Source: Paraburkholderia podalyriae
Lineage (GTDB): Bacteria > Pseudomonadota > Gammaproteobacteria > Burkholderiales > Burkholderiaceae
DNA: 64,000 nucleotides
Reading direction: 5' to 3'
Assembly (NCBI RefSeq): GCF_014397785.1
Contig: NZ_VZQQ01000004.1
Location: forward strand, 186,001-250,000
Shown: one piece after another, positions 54,368 to 63,575 of the stretch
Layout of the letters: every line of letters starts with the position of its first letter
Numbering within the stretch: the stretch's first letter is position 1
The notes under the pieces: generated by a model
Told to the model about the DNA's origin: nothing
What the model saw: only the letters and a program-made list of their open reading frames with translations
The model's database searches: none
Made by a program: the position numbers and the translations under genes

Positions 54368-57300
54368 ACGATGCATCGCGGTTCCCGGTTGCCGGCGTCG
54401 GCGCCTCGGCCGGGGGAATAGAGGCGCTGGACGGTTTCTTTCGCGGGATGCCTGCCGAGCCCGGCGTCGCTCTTGTCGTCGTGACGCATCTCGGCCCGGA
54501 GCGTGAGAGCCTGCTGCACGAGATCATGGCGCGATATACGGCGCTACCGGTACAGGTCGCGGCCGACGGTATGCGGGTGGAGATAAACAGCGTCTACGTG
54601 GCGCCGTCCAATGTGGTCCTCGGGATCGGGAACGGCCATCTCCGGGTTCAGGTGCAGAGTACGAGCCGGCGCGAGCGCAAGCCCATTGACATCTTTTTCA
54701 GCGAGCTGGCAAATGACCAGGGCGAACTGGCGGTGGGCATCGTTCTGTCCGGCGGCGACTCCGATGGCACGCTCGGGATCAAGGCAGTCAAGGAGCACGG
54801 CGGTCTCACCATGGCGCAGATCGCGGACGGATTCGGGCCGCAGCACGCAAGCATGCCCGAGAGTGCGATCGCCACCGGGCTCATCGACTTTGCCGTCCCC
54901 GTTGAACAGATGGGGCCGAAACTCGCTGAATTCGCCCATAGCACCTATGTGCTGGACGATATCGCCTTCAAGGCCCAAAACGCGGCGGACCAGCAACAGA
55001 TCGATGACGCGCGAAAGGAGATTTGCGGCATCCTGCGCGGCCAGCTCGGTCACGACTTCAGTGGCTACAAGGCCAAGACTTTCATGCGCCGCGTGCAGCG
55101 GCGCATGCAGGTAATCCATGCCGAGACAGTCGATGTCTATGTCGAACACCTGAGGCGCGATTCGCGGGAAGTCGGCGCACTGTTCCGCGATCTTCTCATC
55201 AACGTAACCAACTTTTTTCGCGACGCGGAAGCGTTCGAAAAGCTCGCGAATACCGTCATCCCGCGGCTTTTCGAGGAGCGCGGAGTGGACGATGTGGTAC
55301 GCGTCTGGGTCCCCGGTTGCGCGACCGGGGAAGAGGTCTACTCGCTGGGTATCCTGCTGCGCGAACACATGGATAAGCTTGCGATCGTGCCCCGGGTGCA
55401 GGTCTTTGCCAGCGATATTGACGAACAGGCACTTGCAGTCGCGCGCGCAGCCAAATATCCTGGCCAGTTACTCGATAGTGTGTCCCCCGAACGCCGGGAC
55501 CGCTTTTTTATTCCCGACGGCGCGAGTTATGTCGTGGCCAAAGAGGTGCGCGACCTGTGCATCTTCTCGCCACACAGTGTGATTCGTGACCCCCCTTTCT
55601 CCCGGATCGACCTGGTCTCCTGCCGTAACCTGCTGATCTATTTCGGCCAGGATGTTCAGGGGCAGGTCATTCCGACGTTCCACTATGCGTTGCGTCCCGA
55701 CGGCTACCTGTTTCTTGGCACATCGGAAAGCGTCAGTCAGTTCGACGATCTGTTTGCACCGGTCGAGAAAAAACATCGCATCTTCCGTCGCCGGTCGGTG
55801 CCCGCACCGCACCTTCGACTCCCGCTGATGGTCTCGTCGATGCGGACCGGTCGCGCGGGCGAGCTGACGGCGCGGCGCACGGAAGTTGGCGGTGTTGCAC
55901 TGCGCGAGATGGTCGATGCTCAGGTGCTAGAGCGGTTTTCGCCGCCTCACGTGCTCGTCAATCGCGACGGTGATGTTGCGTACTATTCAGCGCGGACCGG
56001 CAAATATCTCGAACCGCCCGCCGGCATTCCCTCGCGTCAGATATTCACCATGGCGCGCAAGGGCATTCGCCTCGAACTACGAACGGTGTTCCGCGAAGCG
56101 GTCGAATCCGGGCGCTCGGTGACACAGGAAGGCATACCGGTTGAGGAAGACGATGGACGCGTGCAGATGGTCACTGTGACGGTCGAGCCGCTCAACAGCC
56201 GGCCCGGCGTTGAGCAGCTTTATCTGATTCTGTTCATTGATCAGGGGGCGGTCCTGAGCCGCGAAGAAGCATTAAGTCGTGCTCACGCTGCGCACGACGG
56301 CACGACGGTGCAGATGGAACGGGAGCTGCGCGACACGCGCGAGCGCCTGCAATCCGTGATCGAGGAATACGAGACCGCACTGGAGGAACTCAAGTCGTCG
56401 AACGAGGAACTTGTTTCGGTCAATGAGGAGATGCAGTCGACCAACGAAGAGCTGGAAGCGTCGAAGGAGGAACTGGTCTCGCTCAACGAGGAACTGCACA
56501 CCGTCAATAGCGAACTGAACGGGAAGATCGAAGCGCTCGATCGCGCAAACAGCGATCTGCAAAACCTGTTCGAGAGCACGGCGGTCGCCACGGTTTTTCT
56601 GGACCGGCAGCTCGTGATTCGCAGCTTCACGCCCGCCATGACGAGCGTATTCAGTATCCGTCCGGCCGACCGGGGACGACCCATTACCGACCTGGCAAGT
56701 CCGCTGAATATGCCGGAGTTTGCCAGCGATATCGCGCGCACGGTGACTGAGGGCGAAGTGATCGAGCGTCGTGTCGATAGCAACGACCAGGCGATCAATT
56801 ATCTGGTCCGTCTCGCGCCCTACCGCAATGGCGACCGGCGGGCGGAAGGTGTGGTGGTCACGTTCCTGAATATTACCGGCCTTACCCACGCGGAGGCACG
56901 CCAGAAGGTACTGATTGCGGAACTCCAGCATCGCACGCGCAATCTTCTCGCACTCGTTGAATCAATCGCGCGTCAGACCTTGCGCAAGGAGCCGCCGCTT
57001 GAAGCATTTGCCTCGCGATTGCGTGCCCTCGGGCGTCTGCAGGGGATTCTCGGGAAAGCGGCGGGCGAGCATGTCGATCTGGGCGACATCGTACGCATGG
57101 AGGTTGAAACGATCGCCGGTGTCGACGCTGACAACAATATTGCCATAAGCGGCCCGAGCGTTCCCCTCGGCCTCGAATATGTTCAGAACATCATGCTGGC
57201 CATACACGAACTCGCAACGAACGCGTTGAAATACGGAGCGCTAAAAAACCGCCAGGGGCGGCTGGATATCCGCTGGCGTGTTGAAGACATCGGGCAGGAC

Positions 57301-57510
57301 CAGTCATTGCTACTGCTGGATTGGCGGGAAAGCGGTCTGGCCGTCCCGCCCGACCCTTCGAAACGTGGCTACGGACGACAGTTGATCGAACAGGCGCTGT
57401 CTTACTCCTTGCGGGCAAAGGCAGAACTGCTCTTTTGTGACGATGGGATTTCGTGCCGGATCGAAATGCCGTTTGATCGAAAACGTTCCAGTGCTGCCCA
57501 CCAGACCTGA
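54364..57510 (+). CDS. CheB-CheR-PAS-HWE hybrid sensor kinase
   Basis: The 1048-residue protein starts at a GTG overlapping the RHH stop. Domains in order: CheB methylesterase (GVGASAGGIEALDGFF with Ser, VVTHLGPE with His, LSGGDSDGTLGIKAV with Asp) without receiver, about 1-190; CheR methyltransferase (LLINVTNFFRDAEAF, WVPGCATGEEVYSLGILL, DLVSCRNLLIYF), about 210-475; long Glu/Leu coiled coil, about 640-730; PAS, about 730-850; and an HWE/HisKA_2 kinase (ELQHRTRNLLALVESIARQT with the His, AIHELATNALKYGAL). No membrane segment is seen. It probably signals to the receiver encoded next. Confidence 0.93.
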   Translation: MNDASRFPVAGVGASAGGIEALDGFFRGMPAEPGVALVVVTHLGPERESLLHEIMARYTALPVQVAADGMRVEINSVYVAPSNVVLGIGNGHLRVQVQSTSRRERKPIDIFFSELANDQGELAVGIVLSGGDSDGTLGIKAVKEHGGLTMAQIADGFGPQHASMPESAIATGLIDFAVPVEQMGPKLAEFAHSTYVLDDIAFKAQNAADQQQIDDARKEICGILRGQLGHDFSGYKAKTFMRRVQRRMQVIHAETVDVYVEHLRRDSREVGALFRDLLINVTNFFRDAEAFEKLANTVIPRLFEERGVDDVVRVWVPGCATGEEVYSLGILLREHMDKLAIVPRVQVFASDIDEQALAVARAAKYPGQLLDSVSPERRDRFFIPDGASYVVAKEVRDLCIFSPHSVIRDPPFSRIDLVSCRNLLIYFGQDVQGQVIPTFHYALRPDGYLFLGTSESVSQFDDLFAPVEKKHRIFRRRSVPAPHLRLPLMVSSMRTGRAGELTARRTEVGGVALREMVDAQVLERFSPPHVLVNRDGDVAYYSARTGKYLEPPAGIPSRQIFTMARKGIRLELRTVFREAVESGRSVTQEGIPVEEDDGRVQMVTVTVEPLNSRPGVEQLYLILFIDQGAVLSREEALSRAHAAHDGTTVQMERELRDTRERLQSVIEEYETALEELKSSNEELVSVNEEMQSTNEELEASKEELVSLNEELHTVNSELNGKIEALDRANSDLQNLFESTAVATVFLDRQLVIRSFTPAMTSVFSIRPADRGRPITDLASPLNMPEFASDIARTVTEGEVIERRVDSNDQAINYLVRLAPYRNGDRRAEGVVVTFLNITGLTHAEARQKVLIAELQHRTRNLLALVESIARQTLRKEPPLEAFASRLRALGRLQGILGKAAGEHVDLGDIVRMEVETIAGVDADNNIAISGPSVPLGLEYVQNIMLAIHELATNALKYGALKNRQGRLDIRWRVEDIGQDQSLLLLDWRESGLAVPPDPSKRGYGRQLIEQALSYSLRAKAELLFCDDGISCRIEMPFDRKRSSAAHQT

Positions 57511-57519
57511 GGAAAACTG

Positions 57520-57894
57520 ATGGGACAGGGTACAGAACTTCAGGGACGCCGGATACTGGTTGTCGAAGACGACTTCGTCGTTGCGCAGGCGCTTTGTGGC
57601 CTGATCGAAGAGGCCGGTGCAACGGCTGTGGGCCCGATCGGCTGGGCGGACGAGGCGCTGGCATACATCCAGTCCAATAAGGACGCCTTTAATGGCGTGG
57701 TGCTCGACGTTAATCTGCACGGGCAGAAGTCGTACCCGATCGCGGACTGGCTGACCGAGAACAGCGTCGACTTTGTCTTTACAACCGGCTATGGCGCCGA
57801 GGCGCTCGATCCTGCTTATGCCGGCTGCCCGCGGTGCGAGAAACCCTTCGATCCACGTGTTCTTTTCAGGCTGCTCGGTTCCAGCGCTCTCTAG
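57520..57894 (+). CDS. stand-alone receiver protein
   Basis: The 124-residue protein is one CheY-like domain: acidic pair in LVVEDDFVVAQAL, phosphoacceptor Asp in VVLDVNLHGQKSYPIADWL, FVFTTGYG and the Lys in CEKPFDPRVLF. This sequence style is typical of receivers paired with HWE kinases. It lies 9 bp after the kinase gene and is most likely its phosphorylation target. No output domain is present. Confidence 0.92.
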   Translation: MGQGTELQGRRILVVEDDFVVAQALCGLIEEAGATAVGPIGWADEALAYIQSNKDAFNGVVLDVNLHGQKSYPIADWLTENSVDFVFTTGYGAEALDPAYAGCPRCEKPFDPRVLFRLLGSSAL

Positions 57895-58043
57895 ATTGAG
57901 TCTGCGGCGTCTTCTTCGTCGAAGTTTCTGGTCGCGGCTGTTGGACGTCGCCAGGGAGCGGACGCGTCTGCACGCGACTGGCGCCCAGTGAAAGCCGAAT
58001 CAGGAACGCCGTGCTCACCGCACGGCGATCCGGGAATCAAACC

Positions 58044-58819
58044 TCAATCGGCGTTTGTGCCGTCGAACTCAACGATTTCAACCCAGTTCGCGCCCTTGCC
58101 GACCGGATACTGTCCGATCGCACTCAACTTGCCAGTCTTACGATCGATGTTGTAAACGCCAAGGCTCGTCGACAATTGTCCGACAGCCAGCAAGTACTTG
58201 CCGGACGGATCGATATTGAATCCACGCGGTTGCTTTTCGGTCTGGTATGTACCGATACGCGTCAGCTTGCCAGAGGCAGCGTTGACCTTGTACGCCGCGA
58301 GCGTGCTCGATGTGCGCTCTGATGCAAACAGGAATCGCCCGTCCGGGCCATCGGGCCGGTCTTGACGGTCTGCTGTACGTTGCCGACCACACCATCCGCG
58401 CCGATCTGATTCACCGCCAGAAGGTTGCCGCCATATGACGCGGAAAAGAGGTAACGGCCGTTTGCGTCCGTCGAGATATACGCCATGCTATCCGCAAGCG
58501 GCGCCCTGCCGAGTTCGATCAGCCGGCCATCGAGCGGATTGACCGCAAAGCTCACCACGCGATAAGGCTTCGAGCGCAGTCCTGCGTAGAGCCGGAGATG
58601 ATCTGGCGAAAACGACATCGGCATCACCGTTGCCCCGACAGAAACAGTCTCCACGGGCGCAAGCGAGCCGTTCGACTTGTCGAGACTGAACACCGAGATA
58701 TCCTGACTATCTGCATTCGATACATACGCGTACGTCGTGGCCTGTGAAATGCAGCAGAGGGAAGCACCGGCAATCAGAATTGCGGTGGCGCCCAGGAAGC
58801 CTTTAACGTTCATGTTCAT
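58044..58819 (-). pseudogene. decayed beta-propeller lactonase-like gene
   Basis: The minus strand first encodes a signal sequence and propeller blades (TTYAYVSNADSQDISVFSLD, PMSFSPDHLRLYAGL, DANGRYLFSASYGGNLLAVN) down to NVQQTVKTGP near 58350. The family pattern then jumps to another frame: PDGRFLFASERTSSTLAAYK, QPRGFNIDPSGKYLLAVGQL and YPVGKGANWVEIVEF to the stop at 58044. About a quarter to a third of the normal 6-phosphogluconolactonase/lactonase-type propeller is missing at the join. An internal out-of-frame deletion explains this, so the gene is probably dead. Confidence 0.8.
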
Positions 58820-58885
58820 ATTCCAGTTAGAAATGATTTGAATTGTCTGAATCAACCACGGCTTTGCCTCGATCAATCGGAGCTT

Positions 58886-60442
58886 CTATTGCGCGGCGAG
58901 GCGGAATGCCGAGACTGCATCCGTCATTGACTGCGCCTGCTGTTCGAGCGCGCTCGCGGCAGCGGCGGCTTCTTCGACGAGTGCCGCATTCTGTTGAGTC
59001 GCCTGGTCCATCTGCGTAACCGCCTGGCCGACCTGTTCGATGCCCGTGCTCTGCTCGTTCGTTGCTGCCTTGATTTCATTCATGATGGTGGCCACGCCGC
59101 GCACGGCGCTAACAATCTCCTTCATCGCCTGACCCGCCTGCGCGACCAGGCTGTTGCCGTTAGCCACATCCTGGACCGAGACGCCGATCAAGGCCTTGAT
59201 CTCTCGGGCGGCGTCCGCGCTGCGCAGAGCGAGACTGCGAACTTCGCTTGCGACCACGGCGAAGCCGCGTCCCTGCTCACCGGCCCGTGCCGATTCGACT
59301 GCCGCATTCAGCGCAAGGATATTGGTCTGAAATGCGATGCTGTCGATCATCCCGGTGATCTCGGCGATCCTGCGCGAACTCTGGCTGATTGCATTCATTG
59401 TCTGGATGGCGCGCTCGACCACTTCGCCGCCATGCTCGGCGACATCGGCTGCGCTCGAAGCCTGTGTGCTTGCCTGCTGCGCGTTATCCGCGTTCTGTTT
59501 GACGGTGGACGTCAATTGCTCCATGCTGGCCGCGGTTTCTTCCAGCGCCGCTGATTGCTGCTCTGTGCGGCTCGACAGATCCACATTGCCCGCGGCAATC
59601 TCGCGCGCGCCGCCGTAAATGGCCTCGCAACTGTTGCGCACGTTCGCCACTGTCTGAGCCAAACCACGCTGCATCCGCTGCATCGCCGCGAATAGCTGAC
59701 CGATCTCGTTGCCGCTCGCCTCGGGGATGCGCGCTGTCAGATCATTCGCCGCGATTCGATCGAGCAGATTGGCGGCGTCGTTCAGCGGAGCCGTCACGAT
59801 GCGCCGCAGCGCGAAATGCGAAGCGACGATCAGGGCCAGCGCCGCGCTCACTCCGAAAATAACCAGACTGACGACCCACGTATATTCGCGATCGACCTGC
59901 GCGATGGCATCGTTCGACAACGTGTTAGCCATGCTCTGGAATTTCTCGACATTCACCGAATACGCCACACCGGTTGACGTAATGTCGTGATCGTTGATAG
60001 CGGCGTAGGCGTTCGTATCGCCGGCACGCAGAGCATCGGAGGCTTTCTTCAGGATCGCGGCGAGGTTGACTGACGATTCGATCAACTGCTGCTTCAACCC
60101 GTCGTCCTGCCCACGAAAAACGGCGGCGCTTCGAAACGACTCGGTTTCCGCAGCCGCCCGGTTCATCGTCGTTTCGGCGCTCTTCAATGCCGAGTCTCGC
60201 GTCGTCTCGTCGTTGCGCTCCTTTAGCGCTGAGTAGGCTCGTGTCAACGCGGCTCGAGTGCGTGTGGAGTCCTTGTATGCGTCGTTGACGAGGATTTCCT
60301 GCGTCGCGATCTGATGGATGCGGTTGAGATTGGCATTCGCGCGGCTGAGCGTGGCGACACCGATCACGCCGCCCAGCAAAATCATCGCCGCAAAGATCAG
60401 GAAGACAGTCAGGAGACTATTTCGAACCGATACGTTTCTCAT
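58886..60442 (-). CDS. methyl-accepting chemotaxis protein
   Basis: The 518-residue protein has a membrane helix at residues 10-31, a helical periplasmic sensor (four-helix-bundle type) to about 185, a second membrane helix (VVSLVIFGVSAALALIVASH), a HAMP domain and the signalling hairpin with IDSIAFQTNILALNAAVESA and RAGEQGRGFAVVASEVRSLA. No C-terminal CheR-docking pentapeptide is present. It should cluster with CheA/CheW encoded elsewhere. The ligand is unknown. The gene is single and follows the broken lactonase on the same strand. Confidence 0.94.
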   Translation of the reverse strand: MRNVSVRNSLLTVFLIFAAMILLGGVIGVATLSRANANLNRIHQIATQEILVNDAYKDSTRTRAALTRAYSALKERNDETTRDSALKSAETTMNRAAAETESFRSAAVFRGQDDGLKQQLIESSVNLAAILKKASDALRAGDTNAYAAINDHDITSTGVAYSVNVEKFQSMANTLSNDAIAQVDREYTWVVSLVIFGVSAALALIVASHFALRRIVTAPLNDAANLLDRIAANDLTARIPEASGNEIGQLFAAMQRMQRGLAQTVANVRNSCEAIYGGAREIAAGNVDLSSRTEQQSAALEETAASMEQLTSTVKQNADNAQQASTQASSAADVAEHGGEVVERAIQTMNAISQSSRRIAEITGMIDSIAFQTNILALNAAVESARAGEQGRGFAVVASEVRSLALRSADAAREIKALIGVSVQDVANGNSLVAQAGQAMKEIVSAVRGVATIMNEIKAATNEQSTGIEQVGQAVTQMDQATQQNAALVEEAAAAASALEQQAQSMTDAVSAFRLAAQ

Positions 60443-60892
60443 GCCGCTTTTTCAACCCGTTGTTGTACGATGACTTGTTTATCGGCAGATTAGGCGATCT
60501 CTTTAGAAAATGGGCATGCCGATAGGCTTGATGCGGGACATCAGACTTCTGCCAGACATTGGTATGCGTTCAAGCACGCTTCGCCTGACACCTTGAAACC
60601 CGCTCGCCCGGGTATTGGGAGGATCGACAGGCTCAGACATGGGAAAACTGCTTCAGATACCGTCATCAGCTAACGTATGCAGTTCGTGGGAAACTGCAAT
60701 GGCGATAGTCAGATACTCGCTCTCTCGTACCTGGGCAATTGCTACGCCTGATTCACCTCGCCAAATCGACGCGAGGGGTTGCCCTGCCAATACAGGTAGC
60801 TTGTAAGCCGAGATCCGCTGTATCCGTTCGCCACTCGGCCCGCTTTTCAGCCCACCATTTAGCGCTTATCGAAGCAGGATTTCATAGCCGAC
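60443..60892 (+). other. 450-bp divergent intergenic region
   Basis: This gap separates the chemotaxis gene (minus) from the BON lipoprotein gene (plus) and must contain both promoters. I recognise no gene, repeat or RNA in it. Confidence 0.45.
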
Positions 60893-61237
60893 ATGCGAAA
60901 CGCGCCTTACATCAAAAGCCGGTTGCTGATCGTCGCGGCGTTCGCGTTGCCAGCGTTCGTCTTCACCAGCGGCTGTAAGTCCACGGTGACGCCGCCCTTG
61001 ACCGCGCCGGGGAAGATCGCCACTGACGACGCTGCGCTCGCCGCCCGGGTGAAGCAGGCGCTCGTCGCGGACCCGGAACTGCGATCCTTGCCGATGAGCG
61101 TCGCGACGTATCGAGGCGTCGTGCAGTTGTCTGGATACGTGGATTCGGAGGCACAGATTCAGAAAGCGCTTGCCGTGACGCGCGGCGTGCCGGGGGTGCA
61201 ATCCGTGAGCAACGATCTGCTCCTCAGGCCGCAATGA
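60893..61237 (+). CDS. BON-domain lipoprotein
   Basis: The 114-residue protein has a lipoprotein signal with lipobox FVFTSGC and one BON domain at about residues 45-114 (LAARVKQALVADPELRSLPM, YRGVVQLSGYVDSEAQIQKA, VPGVQSVSNDLLLR). BON proteins bind phospholipid and are often stress-induced envelope proteins. The length fits a single-domain member. It stands alone on the plus strand. Confidence 0.9.
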   Translation: MRNAPYIKSRLLIVAAFALPAFVFTSGCKSTVTPPLTAPGKIATDDAALAARVKQALVADPELRSLPMSVATYRGVVQLSGYVDSEAQIQKALAVTRGVPGVQSVSNDLLLRPQ

Positions 61238-61444
61238 CGCGCGTTTGCCGGAAAACAGATGAACCAATGCTCAGCGCCGGGTAAAGGGCCCGTTGCGCAG
61301 CGCAATGCGGCCATAGCGGTCGCCAAAGAGCTGGAGGTGCCGGCCACCTTTCATCTGGGAGCGACGATCAGATCGGCCATCAGGCAGAGAGTAATTCGTC
61401 GCATGGTCGAGCACATCGGTGGATACTGCCCGTCAGCGACGTTT

Positions 61445-61732
61445 TCATATGTCGATGACCGAAGCGCCGCTCACCTTTCCGTCGACGATGTCCTTTCCCT
61501 GCTGCCGGGCGGCTCGCCTTGCCGTACCGAAGTCAGAGAATGTATGCGCCAGGTTCAGCCTGAAGACCCGGCTTGCGGTGGGAATTGCTGTCGCGGCCGG
61601 ACGACATATCCGTACTGCAATTTCATAACCTTCCGCGTAACGGGAATGTCCGTCAAAGCGGCTGAATGTGCGGGGAAAGACAAGGGGGTGAAGTTCGTAC
61701 CCCTTGTAGAGAAAAAACGGGTGTGTCGACAT
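61445..61732 (-). CDS. small conserved Burkholderia protein, paralogue 1
   Basis: The 95-residue protein is taken from the ATG at 61732, eight bases after GGAG. It shares a pattern with the protein at 62270-62554: a Y-x-G-Y/L-[DE]-[IL] start, Y-x-EG[YF][DE]-[AI] then VRI, and a late FxxxGxARRA block before an I-D-G/T ending (here FSDFGTARRAARQQGKDIVD). It appears cytoplasmic and has no motif with a known role. A small hairpin (61746-61770, CAGGGG/CCCCTG ends) lies immediately upstream of its ribosome site. Confidence 0.7.
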   Translation of the reverse strand: MSTHPFFLYKGYELHPLVFPRTFSRFDGHSRYAEGYEIAVRICRPAATAIPTASRVFRLNLAHTFSDFGTARRAARQQGKDIVDGKVSGASVIDI

Positions 61733-61741
61733 GTTGGTCAC

Positions 61742-62269
61742 TCCACAGGGGGTGACTCACTATACCCCTGAACGGGCTACACCGGGCGGCGCTGAGACTG
61801 TTACCAGAATTGAATTGACCGATGGTACTGTCGCGCGTACCGTGAAAGTTAGGATTGACAAAAGCGGGGCACTGCCCGGATTGTCATGGCGTTTGCCTGG
61901 ATGGCCGGGCGATGGCTGTCTGCCTCGTTCCACCTCCACGCTTACGTGGCAAACTCTTCAAGAACACCACCATCAACAGCGTCTGCCTGCCGCGCGATGA
62001 GGCTGGCCGAGGATACGGAGAGTGACCCACTTCGTGAGTTCGGGGCAGCGCGGTGCGCGATCGGACAAACGTGAGCGGAATGCCGGGTGAGGGAACGCCT
62101 GCGGAAGTTAAGCACGAAGTTCAGGTATCCGTGTACCGGACAGCTGGCCAGGAAACTCCGTTCCGGTCGCCTCGTCGGTGTCGCTCGGGGGCGTTCGGAT
62201 ATCTCCTTCGGCCAAACCTGCACAACGATCAAAAACGTGCTGCTTGCTGCGGCCAAAAGGAGTGACCTG
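61742..62269 (+). other. 528-bp divergent gap between the two paralogues
   Basis: The gap between paralogue 1 (minus) and paralogue 2 (plus) contains both promoters. The stem CAGGGG...CCCCTG at 61746-61770 ends beside the ribosome site of paralogue 1 and could affect its translation. Several overlapping open frames here look non-coding. Confidence 0.4.
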
Positions 62270-62554
62270 ATGACAACCATTCGCCATTATCGCGGTCTCG
62301 ATATTTCCCTACTCGTGTATCCGCATCGCACGACTCAACCGGGATATGGTCACAACTACGAGGAAGGATTCGATGCGTCGATTCGCATCAGCGATCCGGA
62401 CTCCATGACGGACAGCCCACGAAGTCGCCTATTCCGTGTGCCCGGCAAGAGGCCCTTCTTGAATGCCGGCGACGCAAGGCGCGCGTCAGTGGCCTACGCC
62501 GAAATGCTGATTGATACTGACGGCTTTGATCGCAGCACCCTGGAATCCCCCTGA
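62270..62554 (+). CDS. small conserved Burkholderia protein, paralogue 2
   Basis: The 94-residue protein starts at the ATG at 62270 after AAAAGGAG. Its middle (NYEEGFDASIRISDPDS) and end (FLNAGDARRASVAYAEMLID) match paralogue 1 at 61445-61732, to which it is divergent. It seems cytoplasmic with no known motif. Such short paralogous proteins are frequent in Burkholderiaceae secondary replicons, where their function is unknown. Confidence 0.72.
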   Translation: MTTIRHYRGLDISLLVYPHRTTQPGYGHNYEEGFDASIRISDPDSMTDSPRSRLFRVPGKRPFLNAGDARRASVAYAEMLIDTDGFDRSTLESP

Positions 62555-62557
62555 CTG

Positions 62558-62746
62558 CTAGAGCCAGAACCGGAATCTATGCAGAAGGTACCCGTGTTCG
62601 TGCGCGCCAGGGACACGCCATAAACAGTGTGCATTGCCGTCCGCCCGCGCCTGCGTTCTCACTTCGACCTCCTCTGAAAGCTCAAGAGTGTCGTCGACTT
62701 CGATGTCGTGCGTAAATTGCCAAAGACATCGATATGGAAAATCCAA
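62558..62746 (-). CDS. possible small protein of unknown function
   Basis: A 62-codon frame reads like a protein (FTHDIEVDDTLELSEEVEVR, then LWRVPGAHEHGYLLHRF) but has only a TTG as a possible start and no clear ribosome site. A stop lies a few codons upstream. The acidic first half and His/Arg-rich end do not match a family I know. It is convergent with paralogue 2. Confidence 0.35.
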   Translation of the reverse strand: MDFPYRCLWQFTHDIEVDDTLELSEEVEVRTQARADGNAHCLWRVPGAHEHGYLLHRFRFWL

Positions 62747-62870
62747 AGGTTCGCACTGAGCGCCGGCTCAAATCGGAAGGTAACCGATCGCGCGTGATAT
62801 TTTCGCGCGCCTTATTGCACGAGTCCTGATGGCTAAGATGCGTTGAGCGTGCTGAACTGGGGCGTTGCCT

Positions 62871-63095
62871 TTAACCGCGCGTGTCGACCCAGTTGCGTGC
62901 CCAACGTGTCGAGTGCTGCAACGCCTGCTCCTCACTCATGAAGTAATCGAGCGAATAGAACTGGTAACGGCCGTCGGCGCGCTCGCTATCGGCGCGCTCG
63001 AGCAGCAGGTTGGAGGAAAAACTACCGTCGGGCAAACGATGCGCCGAAGGCTGGACGGCATAGCCGTTGTATTTTTGAATTTGTGTGTTCTGCAT
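62871..63095 (-). CDS. small conserved protein of unknown function
   Basis: The 74-residue protein (MQNTQIQKYNGYAVQPSAHR, ending QHSTRWARNWVDTRG) has even codon use and a compact alpha/beta composition. It has no signal sequence or membrane segment. It lies on the same strand as the cold-shock gene about 280 bp downstream of it. No function can be assigned. Confidence 0.65.
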   Translation of the reverse strand: MQNTQIQKYNGYAVQPSAHRLPDGSFSSNLLLERADSERADGRYQFYSLDYFMSEEQALQHSTRWARNWVDTRG

Positions 63096-63334
63096 TTTAG
63101 TTTTAATAATGTCGAGTGCGCGCGTGCCTTGCGGAATGTGCAGGGGCGCGTCGATTCAAAGGCATCTCGGGCCGAATCTGGAGCAGTCGGAAAGCGAAGA
63201 CATGGCGCGAATGCCAGAGGGGAAAATGAGCGCAACGAGACGTATGGCGCTTGGCAAGCTGCTGGATAAACAGATACAGCGAGGAGCGAACGCGTCACTT
63301 CAGGAAACAACGCTTCGCGAGGATGTCGCTGCAA

Positions 63335-63360
63335 CCCGGCGTCCGTCGCGGAACGCCGGG
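63335..63360 (-). terminator. hairpin after the cold-shock gene
   Basis: An 8-bp stem (CCCGGCGT / ACGCCGGG) with a ten-base loop lies 12 bp after the csp stop. The run of T expected of a strong intrinsic terminator is missing. Confidence 0.45.
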
Positions 63361-63371
63361 CTCTTCAAACT

Positions 63372-63575
63372 TTACAGCGGCTTGATGTTAGCTGCCTGCA
63401 GACCCTTCGGGCCTTGCTTCGTTTCGAAGCTCACCTTTTGATTTTCAGCCAGCGTCTTGAAGCCGTCGCCGCTGATTTCGGAGAAGTGAGCGAAAAGGTC
63501 GTCACCGCCCTTGTCCGGGGTGATGAAGCCAAAGCCTTTGCTGTCGTTGAACCACTTAACGGTACCGGTATCCAT
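63372..63575 (-). CDS. cold-shock protein, CspA family
   Basis: The 67-residue protein is a single cold-shock domain: [20 protein letters not shown] with RNP1 KGFGFI, then [10 protein letters not shown] with RNP2 and the end [14 protein letters not shown]. It binds single-stranded nucleic acid and melts RNA structure. The start is the ATG at 63575; longer frames upstream belong to the leader. It may be cold-induced or constitutive, as family members differ. Confidence 0.96.
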   Translation of the reverse strand: MDTGTVKWFNDSKGFGFITPDKGGDDLFAHFSEISGDGFKTLAENQKVSFETKQGPKGLQAANIKPL

